Source of the DNA: an uncultured Saprospiraceae bacterium
Lineage (GTDB): Bacteria; Bacteroidota; Bacteroidia; Chitinophagales; Saprospiraceae
Assembly (NCBI GenBank): GCA_937924035.1
Contig: CALDTK010000240.1
Span: forward strand, 1-34,305
Length of the DNA: 34,305 nucleotides
Direction of reading: 5' to 3'
The notes beneath the pieces were generated by a model. It was not told where the DNA came from and ran no database searches. It was given only the letters and a program-made list of their open reading frames with translations. Below are positions 15,150 through 23,391 of this stretch, one piece after another (position 1 is the stretch's first letter; every line of letters begins with the position of its first letter). Made by a program: the position numbers and the translations under genes.

Positions 15150-18050
15150 ATGAACGAAATCCAATACGTCAATGAACACTTAGCTGCAGGCGCTTTAGGT
15201 CGCGCTGCAATTGTTCTTGCCTTTGTCTGCGCAATACTCTCTCTAGTTTCAGGGATTTACGCAACCCAAGCTCAGCGTAAAGGCGAAGCTGATAACGGTT
15301 GGCAGCGCATATTAGGCGCAAGCTTTGGAATCATGGGGTTCAGTATTATTGGGATCATTGTACTACTTCTTACAATGATGACCAATCATTGGTACGAGTT
15401 CCAGTACGTGCAGCAGCACGTCAGCGACGAGCTTCCGTTTCGCTATGTCTTTACTGCCTTTTGGGAAGGTCAAGAAGGTAGTTTCCTTCTTTGGCTCTTT
15501 TGGCACTCCGTACTTGGTGGCGTTATTTGGTTTACTGGAGGAAAGTGGCGAGCACCCGTACTAACAGTAATCGCGTCTGTTCAGGTTGTACTCCTTAGCA
15601 TGCTGCTAGGTGTGTATCTGCCATTTGGAGAGAATTTCCGTCTGGGTTCTTCGCCGTTTCTTCTTCTACGAGAAGTAATGGATATTCCGATTTTCAATCA
15701 AGCTGACTATGTCGATTTGATCGATGGGACTGGGTTGAATCCACTCCTTCAAAATTACTGGATGATCATTCATCCACCTACCTTATTTCTCGGCTTTGCA
15801 TCTACTGTTGTGCCCTTTGCCTATGCCATTGCTGCACTTTGGATTAAAGAGCACAAGGGTTGGTTGACGCCAGTACTTCGTTGGTCACTCTTCAGTGGTG
15901 GCATTTTGGGTATTGGAATCCTCATGGGAGGCGCATGGGCATATGAAGCGCTCAACTTTGGAGGATATTGGGCTTGGGATCCCGTTGAGAATACGTCTCT
16001 CGTACCTTGGTTGCTCATTGTAGCAGGAATACACACAAATTTAGTCGCTCGGTCTACAGGCTATTCCATTAAGGCGACCTACATTTTTTACCTCCTTGGT
16101 TTTGTTGCGGTGCTTTACAGCTCTTTCCTCACCCGTTCGGGTGTACTCGGTGAAACAAGCGTGCATGCATTCACAGAAATGGGGCTTGAAAATCAGCTAC
16201 TGTTCTTGGTGCTGGCTTTCTTTTTCTTGGGCCTCGTATTTTTAGCAAAACGTTGGAAAGGAATCCCTGCAAAAGACAAAGAAGAAGCGGCATCCAGCCG
16301 TGAATTCTGGATGTTCCTTGGTAGTCTTGTCCTACTCTTTAGTGGAGGTATGATCCTAACATCAACAAGTCTTCCTGTATTTAACAAGGTTGCCGACTTC
16401 TTCGAGCTCGGAATGGATCATCTCACCATAAATGAGCCAGTAGCACACTACAATAAGTATCAACTCTGGGTTGGAGTCTTCATGGGCATATTCACTGCGA
16501 TAGCTCAATACTTTCGCTGGAAAGGGCGCTCAACTAACTCAGATAATTCTCAGAAGCTATTGTTTAGAATTGGAGCTTCCGTAATTGTCTCTGCAGTATT
16601 AGCTGCAATCACGTTCAAAGTGCTCGCTACAAATGGCTGGCAGTTTGCGGTGCTTGCTTTTGCTGGTTATTTCGCTGTGTTTAGCAACATAGATTATCTA
16701 CTAGCAAGCAAAGTTGCGGTGTGGCAACGTATAGGCTCGGTATCAGCGCACGTTGGATTCGGCACTATGCTGATAGGTATCTTGTTTTCAGGTCTTAATC
16801 AGCACCAGATATCCAAGAACACATTCGCTATGGACGGCTTGCTAGGCGAAGAACAGATTGGTAAGAACGTTCTGATCGTCAAGGGGCTTCCGATGGTCAT
16901 TAATGGCTATGAAGTGACCTACCTGAGCGATTCACTCAATGGCAATCGCAGGGATTACCATATCCAATACCGTGAGCTATCAAAAGAAGGGATCATTGGA
17001 AATGAATTTGTCCTGAGTCCATATGCGCTCTATACAAATGACTTCGCCAAGGTTGCCAGTATGAATCCTGACACCAAGCACTATTGGGATCATGATGTGT
17101 TCACGCACATTACCGGCTTGCCACCTGGAGCTCAAAGTGCTGATTTGGCCAAGGCTTTTGAAGACAGCCTTGATTATCAGCGTTTTCCGCTGGCGATCGG
17201 AGAATCTACAGAAACCAAAAAACACCGCCTAACGCTTTTAGAAGTCAATGAGCAACCAACGCACCCAGATTATGAACCAGAACCTGGCGACCTTGCCCTA
17301 GGTTTGAAGGTCAAACTGGAACGGCTTGATTTTGACACCGTACAGTATGCTGAACCAGTCGTGGTACTTCGTGAAAATCTAGTATACAGTTACCCTACAC
17401 AGATCAATCCTTTTAGTGCGAGAATCCAAGTACCTGAAGATGCTTTTTCAGCTCGATTTGGAGCAGAAAATAAACTCGACTACCGTGACGCTCAGCTCAA
17501 ACCTGGTGAGTCTCTGCAAGTAGGAGAATATACCTTCCGATTCGATGAATTCGATGGAGAAGCAAATCATCCAAATTACAAAAGAGAGGAAGGTGATGTA
17601 GCTGTAAATGCCAAGCTCTCTGTATTAAAGAATGGAGCCGTAATCGCAGACATGAATCCGCTCTTCTACATCAGAGCAAATGAGCCCGGTCAGGTGAAAG
17701 ATTTCAATGTAAAACATGGCCTGCATGCCCGACTAGCCAAGATCGATCCATCAACAGGGAGTGCGCTCATAGCTGTAGCTGTATCAGATCCAGCGGAGAA
17801 TGTGTTGCTACCGATAGAGCTAGCTGAAAATGCTTCTCGGAATGACTGGGTTGTTCTAGAAGCGACTGTTTTTCCTGGCATTAACCTCTTTTGGATTGGA
17901 ACGATCATGATGCTTGGAGGCTTGCTTATCGCAATGGGCTTTCGAATTGCTGAAAAGCGAAAAATGAAGCAAAACTTCAGCGTGTCAGCTGATACCTCCA
18001 GCGAAGTCACCTCTCCTTACCCTACAACTCGTCCAGAACTTGTTGGATAA
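15150..18050 (+). CDS. ccmF: CcmF/CcsA-type cytochrome c haem lyase subunit
   Basis: This polytopic membrane protein takes haem from CcmE and is the core of cytochrome c synthesis. The 966 residues carry many membrane helices in the first half. The family's WWD haem-handling signature is clear at about 270-286 (GGYWAWDPVENTSLVPWL), with flanking histidines H208 (NYWMIIHPPTLFLGF) and H295 (GIHTNLV) positioned like the conserved P-His residues. A long soluble periplasmic region (about 550-900) and a last membrane helix (about 921-943) follow. It is about 300 residues longer than the enterobacterial protein because of that periplasmic region, which seems usual in Bacteroidota. The start follows the ccmE stop by one base and the end overlaps the DUF2520 gene by 11 bases. 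No ccmA, ccmB, ccmC, ccmG or ccmH is in the window. Confidence 0.93.
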   Translation: MNEIQYVNEHLAAGALGRAAIVLAFVCAILSLVSGIYATQAQRKGEADNGWQRILGASFGIMGFSIIGIIVLLLTMMTNHWYEFQYVQQHVSDELPFRYVFTAFWEGQEGSFLLWLFWHSVLGGVIWFTGGKWRAPVLTVIASVQVVLLSMLLGVYLPFGENFRLGSSPFLLLREVMDIPIFNQADYVDLIDGTGLNPLLQNYWMIIHPPTLFLGFASTVVPFAYAIAALWIKEHKGWLTPVLRWSLFSGGILGIGILMGGAWAYEALNFGGYWAWDPVENTSLVPWLLIVAGIHTNLVARSTGYSIKATYIFYLLGFVAVLYSSFLTRSGVLGETSVHAFTEMGLENQLLFLVLAFFFLGLVFLAKRWKGIPAKDKEEAASSREFWMFLGSLVLLFSGGMILTSTSLPVFNKVADFFELGMDHLTINEPVAHYNKYQLWVGVFMGIFTAIAQYFRWKGRSTNSDNSQKLLFRIGASVIVSAVLAAITFKVLATNGWQFAVLAFAGYFAVFSNIDYLLASKVAVWQRIGSVSAHVGFGTMLIGILFSGLNQHQISKNTFAMDGLLGEEQIGKNVLIVKGLPMVINGYEVTYLSDSLNGNRRDYHIQYRELSKEGIIGNEFVLSPYALYTNDFAKVASMNPDTKHYWDHDVFTHITGLPPGAQSADLAKAFEDSLDYQRFPLAIGESTETKKHRLTLLEVNEQPTHPDYEPEPGDLALGLKVKLERLDFDTVQYAEPVVVLRENLVYSYPTQINPFSARIQVPEDAFSARFGAENKLDYRDAQLKPGESLQVGEYTFRFDEFDGEANHPNYKREEGDVAVNAKLSVLKNGAVIADMNPLFYIRANEPGQVKDFNVKHGLHARLAKIDPSTGSALIAVAVSDPAENVLLPIELAENASRNDWVVLEATVFPGINLFWIGTIMMLGGLLIAMGFRIAEKRKMKQNFSVSADTSSEVTSPYPTTRPELVG

Positions 18051-18831
18051 GCTGCGTCACCATATCATTGGAACGGGCCGCTGGGGAAGCTGGTTAACAA
18101 GTCGACTTCATGAGATCGGACATGAGATCGTCTCTTTGCGCAACCGCTCTGATACGTCGGCCAAGCGTCTCGCAAAAGAGCTAGGTCTTCCGCATAGTTC
18201 AAATGATTTTGAAAACGGGATCCCTTTTTTAGATGGAGACCTCATTTGGTGTTGCGTTCCAGATGATGAACTCGCTGTGCTAAGTCGTTCTATCAACAAG
18301 AAGAATGCGAAAACACATATCGTGCACTGTTCTGGAACTTCACCGTTACTAAAAAGCACATCGACAGGGGTTTTCTGGCCAATTCAAAGTTTTACTTCTT
18401 CAGATACTCCTGACTGGAGTAACCTTCCCATTATTGTTCAGGCGAGTAGTCCAGCTTTCGCCAAAACTTTGCTTGATATTGCAACTGAGGTGAGTGGGCT
18501 TTTGCCAAAACTAGTCGAGCACGATGAGGATCGAATGCGCTTACACCTTGGTGCCGTCATGACTCAGAATTTCAGCAACTTACTGTGGAGGCTGACGGAA
18601 GAAGTTTTCGCGAAAGCAGACAATGAGATCGACTATAAAGTGTTACTTCCTCTTGCGCAAAACCACCTCTCTAAATTGGCTAACCGCTCTCCCGCTGAAC
18701 TACAAACAGGTCCAGCAAGCCGTGGTGACGAGCAGACGCTAAATGCACACCTTAAGCTCTTGAAAGCACTTCCAGAGGCGGAGGAGATTTATACTCTTTT
18801 CTCTGAATTAATTGCCCAAAAAGAATCCTAA
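18040..18831 (+). CDS. Rossmann-like and DUF2520 domain protein (putative NADP-dependent oxidoreductase)
   Basis: The 263 residues show an N-terminal Rossmann fold with a dinucleotide-binding loop, HHIIGTGRWGSWLTSRL (7-23), a strand ending in DLIWCCVPDDEL (66-77), HCSGTSPL (95-102) and the DUF2520 hallmark FWPIQSF (112-118). The C-terminal helical part (about 150-263) contains HLGAVMTQNFSNLLW, typical of DUF2520 proteins, which resemble ketopantoate or pyrroline-5-carboxylate reductases. The substrate is unknown. The start is a TTG at 18040 overlapping ccmF by 11 bases; no ATG exists before the nucleotide loop, so a TTG (18040 or 18043) is required. It forms part of the ccmE-ccmF transcript, though a direct role in cytochrome maturation is not implied. 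Confidence 0.82.
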   Translation: MLDKLRHHIIGTGRWGSWLTSRLHEIGHEIVSLRNRSDTSAKRLAKELGLPHSSNDFENGIPFLDGDLIWCCVPDDELAVLSRSINKKNAKTHIVHCSGTSPLLKSTSTGVFWPIQSFTSSDTPDWSNLPIIVQASSPAFAKTLLDIATEVSGLLPKLVEHDEDRMRLHLGAVMTQNFSNLLWRLTEEVFAKADNEIDYKVLLPLAQNHLSKLANRSPAELQTGPASRGDEQTLNAHLKLLKALPEAEEIYTLFSELIAQKES

Positions 18832-18834
18832 TCA

Positions 18835-19104
18835 ATGCGCATTGTCGGAACTATTACCCATCCGAAGCTTAAGATTACTCTTATGCATCATGGCCGTTTC
18901 TTACTAAAGTTAGAAGACGTTGACGTTGAAATCACCTATCGTTTTCGCGAAAGCGAGGGCGTTGCTAATTTAGAAGATGCGCAACGAGCACTCGATCTTG
19001 GCCTATTACAGGATGCTGAAAGAACCTTAATGGAGATGTCCGCAGCTCGCAAACGCTATGCTGCGATGCCGCCAAAGCAAGATGAATTTCCGACAATTAT
19101 TTAG
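18835..19104 (+). CDS. Small conserved-looking protein of unknown function
   Basis: The 89 residues have no signal peptide or membrane segment and should be cytoplasmic. The first half looks beta-rich (MRIVGTITHPKLKITLMHHG, then RFLLKLEDVDVEITYRF); the second half is one or two amphipathic helices (about 46-75, NLEDAQRALDLGLLQDAERT). I do not recognise a named family. The ATG at 18835 follows the DUF2520 stop by three bases, so it is the last gene of the ccmE operon. Its end overlaps the opposing WG-repeat gene by eight bases. Confidence 0.72.
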   Translation: MRIVGTITHPKLKITLMHHGRFLLKLEDVDVEITYRFRESEGVANLEDAQRALDLGLLQDAERTLMEMSAARKRYAAMPPKQDEFPTII

Positions 19105-20185
19105 CAGGCACTTCTTCAGACCACACCTCTTTGCCTGCGGAGTCGACATAACGCCAAAGCTCTCCAAGTCTAGCCCAAGCTAGTCCATTCTCGAAGTTGC
19201 CGAGTGCATCGTAGCGAGCAATATCAAGTTCGTTACCCTCGATATCTAAGTAGCTCCACCAATCTCCTCTCCTTACAGCTGCATAGCCTTCTGAAAAAGG
19301 ATTAACCTCATCAAAGCGAGGTTCAATCTTAAATTCTCCTTTGGAATTAATAAATCCCCAAAGGCCCTCGCGCTGAGCAGCTGCCAAACCATTAGAAAAA
19401 GGGAGAGCATCTGGGTACGATGGTGCAATGGCTAATTTTCCTGATTCATCGACAAATCCGATTCTGTCATCAATGATGCACATAGTCAGACCTTCCTTGA
19501 AAGATATGTCTGATAGCTCACCATCTAAGGGATAGGTTGGAGGGCATACAACACCTCCCCTACGATCTATTAAGCCCCAACGGTCGCCACTGATAATAAC
19601 AGCAACTTCTCCTTGGAAATCACCTGCATCTTCGAAAACAGGGTCAATTACCCATTCGCCTTTCGCGTTGATGTAACCAGATTTGTCCTCAGTTCTTGCA
19701 AGCGCAAGACCGCCTTTAAATGGACCGATAAATTCAAAAGACGGCTCAATAACCCACTCCCCAAGACTGTTGATGCAGCCATATTGACGACCTTGGGCTA
19801 CAGCTGCTAATCCTTCTGAAAAGTCTCCCGCAGCATCAAAGGTTGGCTCTACAACAAGAGCACCAACTTCATTGATAAATCCCCAACGATGTACGAGCAT
19901 CACTCTAGAGAGCCCTTCATGAAATTGACCTACAAAATTGAATACATGTCGTAGTAGCAGTCTCCCTAACTTGTCGAGCGGAACTAACTTGTCATTAAAA
20001 CGAACGCGCGTAAACTCGCCAAAAAACGGCTCAGCATCGAGGTATTGCGGTTGGATAACAACCTCACCTTTTGCGTTAATAAAGCCGTAGCGACCTCCAT
20101 GACGTATTTTAAAAAGCGGACCCGAGGTTTCCCTATCTTTTAGTTGAGTGGCTGATTGCCCCTTAGAAGTTTTTGCTGTTTTCAC
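19097..20185 (-). CDS. WG-repeat protein, probably cytoplasmic
   Basis: The 362 residues consist of about nine WG repeats of roughly 40-45 residues. Each unit has a strand like RWGFINxxGExVIxPxFDxAxxF; examples are GRYGFINAKGEVVIQP, HRWGFINEVGALVVEP, GLWGFINSKGEFKIEP and degenerate last units DWWSYLDIEGNEL and ELWRYVDSAGKEV. WG repeats form beta-propeller or solenoid-like folds and usually bind proteins; no catalytic activity is expected. No signal peptide is present: the N-terminus is a charged tail (MKTAKTSKGQSATQLKD). Its ATG overlaps the stop of the upstream TlpA-like gene as ATGA, so the two are translationally coupled even though the partner is predicted to be periplasmic. Confidence 0.88.
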   Translation of the reverse strand: MKTAKTSKGQSATQLKDRETSGPLFKIRHGGRYGFINAKGEVVIQPQYLDAEPFFGEFTRVRFNDKLVPLDKLGRLLLRHVFNFVGQFHEGLSRVMLVHRWGFINEVGALVVEPTFDAAGDFSEGLAAVAQGRQYGCINSLGEWVIEPSFEFIGPFKGGLALARTEDKSGYINAKGEWVIDPVFEDAGDFQGEVAVIISGDRWGLIDRRGGVVCPPTYPLDGELSDISFKEGLTMCIIDDRIGFVDESGKLAIAPSYPDALPFSNGLAAAQREGLWGFINSKGEFKIEPRFDEVNPFSEGYAAVRRGDWWSYLDIEGNELDIARYDALGNFENGLAWARLGELWRYVDSAGKEVWSEEVPAK

Positions 20186-21597
20186 CGTCGGATTATTTCA
20201 TCGAAAGCAGAACTCAAATCACGACTCGCGCCTTCGGGAAGGAGAGCGATTTTTCCATGCTTGTCGACAATATAATAAGCGGGAATGGAAGCAAGGTTAT
20301 ATGCACGCTTTACATCATCCACATTTGTAGCACGTGTATTCTGTCCACGAGGGTTTACGGAGGCTACTGACTGCTTCCAAGCGTACTCATCATCATCGAT
20401 ACTTACGTTGAGTAAAACTACCCCTTTTTCTTCCAATTGCCGGCGGACGCCATCGTATTTCTTAAACCCGGCGATGCATGGCTTACACCATGAAGCCCAG
20501 AAACTTACGTAAACAACCTTGCCGCTAAAATCAGTGAGACTGATCGGTCGCCCATCCGTGTAGTACATACCGATGTTTGGCGCCATCGAATCAGGAGAAA
20601 GGTTCAATACTTCACCGTATGCATTTTCAATTCGATCACGATAAACCTGACTAACTCCATCCTTTTTCATTTCCGGATAGTGATCTAAACCAAATTCAGG
20701 ATTTCCTAAATAGTCAAAGGCATTAATTACCAATTCTGTTTGAAGATAGTGGCGCCAAGTCCGATCAACATCAGTACGAATAGCCTTGAACAACAAGTCT
20801 CCATTTACCTCGTCGTGACTTCCATTGTTAGGCAAGGTCAGGTATTGAGCATACGCTTTGAGATATTCCTTGAAGTCCTCATTTTCCAACAAGCTTTTAT
20901 CCTTGGCAGAGTTGATATTTATCAATGCTAAGCGCTGAGATACCGATCGAATTTCCGAAGGTGTCATCACTTGCTGATTGTAAACAAGAAAGGCCAACTT
21001 TTGGAGTTCAGCTTGATATTTTACTTTGTTCTTGTAACGCGCAAGCAATCCACTATTTACCCCTTGGTGTGCATTAATCAGGTTGGTTTTAGCATCTGCA
21101 GTACTGTTCACGTATTTCAGAAAGATACCGGCATCACCTGAGGCAGCTTCCGCTAAAACATTACGCTCTACCCAAAATGGGAGAAATCCTCCTCCAAGCT
21201 CCGTTCGCTTGCCAGCTGGGAATGCTTTGGTGTAAGCTGCTAAAAACTTATTTTCTGCTGCTGCAGCTCCACTAAAAGCAATTGATTCCAGCCCTTCATG
21301 ACCATCGAGAGTAATGACTAGTTTATCATCAGGACCAATGAAGATTGGTACGGTGATATTACCGTAGGTCATTTGTAGCTCAATACGATTTGGAAGACTT
21401 AACTCAAAGGAAGCGCTATTATCTTCTCTGAGTTTAACTCGGAAGATCCGTTGCTTAGCAGTGATAGGGTCTAACTCGTAGCTTATCCGAATCTGGCGTT
21501 CGGTGGGATTGGTGACCTTTAGAGATACTTGGGAAGTAGCAAAGGCTAGCTGAAAGCAACTTACAAAGATGCTTAAAAGCAGGATTATTCGATTCAT
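20182..21597 (-). CDS. TlpA-like thioredoxin-fold protein with large N-terminal domain
   Basis: The 471-residue product starts with a Sec signal peptide (MNRIILLLSIFVSCFQLAFA). An N-terminal beta domain (about 22-105, DUF4369-like in style) and a long helical middle part (about 110-340) lead to a C-terminal thioredoxin domain (about 342-471). The redox motif WCKPC gives Cys371 and Cys374, and a SIPAYYIVD segment supplies the cis-proline loop. Such Bacteroidota proteins are periplasmic or outer-membrane-facing thiol oxidoreductases; a reductive role for apocytochrome cysteines is possible given ccmE and ccmF nearby, but unproven. An upstream ATG at 21648 would add 17 residues before the signal peptide, so 21597 is preferred. 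Confidence 0.85.
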   Translation of the reverse strand: MNRIILLLSIFVSCFQLAFATSQVSLKVTNPTERQIRISYELDPITAKQRIFRVKLREDNSASFELSLPNRIELQMTYGNITVPIFIGPDDKLVITLDGHEGLESIAFSGAAAAENKFLAAYTKAFPAGKRTELGGGFLPFWVERNVLAEAASGDAGIFLKYVNSTADAKTNLINAHQGVNSGLLARYKNKVKYQAELQKLAFLVYNQQVMTPSEIRSVSQRLALININSAKDKSLLENEDFKEYLKAYAQYLTLPNNGSHDEVNGDLLFKAIRTDVDRTWRHYLQTELVINAFDYLGNPEFGLDHYPEMKKDGVSQVYRDRIENAYGEVLNLSPDSMAPNIGMYYTDGRPISLTDFSGKVVYVSFWASWCKPCIAGFKKYDGVRRQLEEKGVVLLNVSIDDDEYAWKQSVASVNPRGQNTRATNVDDVKRAYNLASIPAYYIVDKHGKIALLPEGASRDLSSAFDEIIRR

Positions 21598-21719
21598 TCT
21601 AATGTGCGTGTCTCGGGTGCAAGGTAGTAAGAAGGCTTGTCTTGTCATTACAAAACGAAAATCTCAGAAAACGAGTATGTACGGTACTCTGGGCCTGTGA
21701 TTAGATTGCGCGTCACACT

Positions 21720-22163
21720 ATGGCAATACGTAATGACTTCCCGCCCATGGGCTCGAAGTTCTTTGGAGGTGAAAGCAATGGCCTTGTTTACAAGACTTCA
21801 TTCTTCGGGACAACTCTAAAATCTGGCTTCGAAATGGTAATTTCCTTTCTCGAAGAACAAGGCTATTCAGATATCCCACGTCCAAAAGACGCGGAGGAAT
21901 TAAGCGCTTTTCTCCGGCCAGCAGCAAACACTACACAAGGCCTTTTTGATCAACCGTGCTATGCGCATAATCCCATACGCATATCGTTTGTGCGTGGCGA
22001 TAGAAAGCGAAGGAAGCTTGTGCTGGAACTGTATAACGAAGTCGCTCCTGACCATTTACTACGCTTTCATCAGCGGGTTTGCCCTGAAAAGGAATCCGCG
22101 TTACTCAGGCTGATGGAAGAGATGCTATTTGAGCAATACGGTGACCTGGCGAGTTCCGATTAA
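21720..22163 (+). CDS. Conserved-looking protein of unknown function, 147 residues
   Basis: The product has no signal peptide or membrane helix and a mixed alpha/beta composition. Recognisable stretches are GGESNGLVYKTSFFGTTLKS (17-36), a helix GFEMVISFLEEQGYSDIPRP, a strand pair RISFVRGDRKRRKLVLELYN (86-105) and a final helix ESALLRLMEEMLFEQYGD. I cannot place it in a named family. The ATG at 21720 is used; an in-frame ATG at 21747 would remove nine residues with no visible motif. It is a single-gene unit, and its stop codon abuts the stop of the opposing phospholipase-like gene with no spacer. Confidence 0.7.
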   Translation: MAIRNDFPPMGSKFFGGESNGLVYKTSFFGTTLKSGFEMVISFLEEQGYSDIPRPKDAEELSAFLRPAANTTQGLFDQPCYAHNPIRISFVRGDRKRRKLVLELYNEVAPDHLLRFHQRVCPEKESALLRLMEEMLFEQYGDLASSD

Positions 22164-23333
22164 TTAGTGGCCACGACCGTTCAAGCCATCACGACGAGTA
22201 AAAGTGGTGTCCTTAGCTTCGACCGTAACTGCTAAGTCACCTTCCATTGCAGGCCTACCAGCGTCAACCCAAGCGGTATACCAAGATGAGCCAACTGACT
22301 TTATTGCCAAGCGAAATCTATCCTCAACCATACCGTCTAAACGGTTGTAATAGGCTCTTGTAAAAGCAGTACATGGCACACGAACTATGCGCCCTAGCCG
22401 CTCCTCGTAGCACTCTTGTTCAGCCTCTGGCAGCTTTCGACGCAAATCTGCTTCTATGAGCAATACTGAGTCGACGCGTTCATGGCTAGTACGTATCAGA
22501 TCTTTAAAAAACGCAGGCTTATCCACGATATAACTTGCCTTTCCGACCAACACATCGAAGTCTGCTTCCGCAAAAAGCTCTGGAATTCTACTTTCCCAAA
22601 AAGCATGAATACCACGTTGTCCAGTTTCCTGTCCGTTGTAGTTGGTGGTTGTGTGAAGGGGAACTGTCGCATCACCAATATAATGCCCCATTTCAGCACT
22701 AAGCTGCAGTATGCGCTTTACATCCCCTTTCTTGAATGCTGATGTTAAATAGCGCTGCATATCGACCATATGGTAAGGCAAAACTCCGTGTTGCATCATG
22801 GTATCAAAAACGGAAAACCTGATACATGGATCAAATTCGGCCCTCACCTGCTGAGGCAACGCAGCCTGAAGCGTATCTAATTCGTATCGATAGCTTTTGA
22901 AAATATTCTTTTGATACCACTTTTCATAGTCATAGGTCTTCAGTTCAGCTGACTTTGACCCAACATTAATCTTCCCATCATCATAGCTAACTTCCAAGCT
23001 ATCGGTTTGAGTGATGCAATAGAGTCCAGTGAATTTGTCATGAAACTCCCAAAACTCTAATGGAAGTGCATCCACTGTCCCATCGCCAAATCTCTCCATA
23101 TCGATATAGTGACGTGGACCTTCAAGCGAGGCTGCATAGCGCCTTTTATCTGGATCTACTGCATGGGTTGACACGTAGATCTGGTTGCGTTTATAAAAGC
23201 CGGCTAATTCACTTGGCATCGTAAATACAGCCAACCGATTGATCTCTCGGTGCGCATAAAAGCCCCACACTACGTAGGAAGAAGCACATACGAATGCGAC
23301 GAAACTTACAAGGAAAAATAATCGTCGTTTCAT
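22164..23333 (-). CDS. Zinc-dependent phospholipase C / S1-P1 nuclease-fold protein
   Basis: The 389 residues fit the zinc-dependent phospholipase C-like family common in Bacteroidota. A hydrophobic N-terminus (about 5-22) leads to W23 in WGFYAHREINRLAVF, which in this fold is the mature N-terminal tryptophan that binds zinc. Other likely trinuclear zinc ligands are H28, H57 or D60, D78 near RHYID, H188, H217, D221, H227, H243 and E247, in the runs EMGHYIGDATVPLH and GIHAFWESR. Substrates of the fold are phosphate diesters (phospholipids or single-stranded nucleic acid); which applies here is unknown. The gene lies 58 bases after the DUF4340 gene and may be the last gene of the gldA operon. 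The tail (about 365-389) is hydrophilic with no anchor. Confidence 0.85.
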   Translation of the reverse strand: MKRRLFFLVSFVAFVCASSYVVWGFYAHREINRLAVFTMPSELAGFYKRNQIYVSTHAVDPDKRRYAASLEGPRHYIDMERFGDGTVDALPLEFWEFHDKFTGLYCITQTDSLEVSYDDGKINVGSKSAELKTYDYEKWYQKNIFKSYRYELDTLQAALPQQVRAEFDPCIRFSVFDTMMQHGVLPYHMVDMQRYLTSAFKKGDVKRILQLSAEMGHYIGDATVPLHTTTNYNGQETGQRGIHAFWESRIPELFAEADFDVLVGKASYIVDKPAFFKDLIRTSHERVDSVLLIEADLRRKLPEAEQECYEERLGRIVRVPCTAFTRAYYNRLDGMVEDRFRLAIKSVGSSWYTAWVDAGRPAMEGDLAVTVEAKDTTFTRRDGLNGRGH

Positions 23334-23391
23334 GTTTTAGCGTAAGCTGAGAGATGAAGCTAAATGGTGAATTCTATCCTGTTTCGAAAAC

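Noticed and set aside
19104-19138. Inverted repeat GCAGGCA / TGCCTGC as a terminator
   Set aside because: The loop is 21 bases, there is no T tract on either side, and it lies within the WG-repeat coding region.
21619-21626. TACCTTGC (minus strand) as promoter of the TlpA-like gene
   Set aside because: It differs from TAnnTTTG at two positions and the nearest TTTTG is about 24 bases away; too weak to list.
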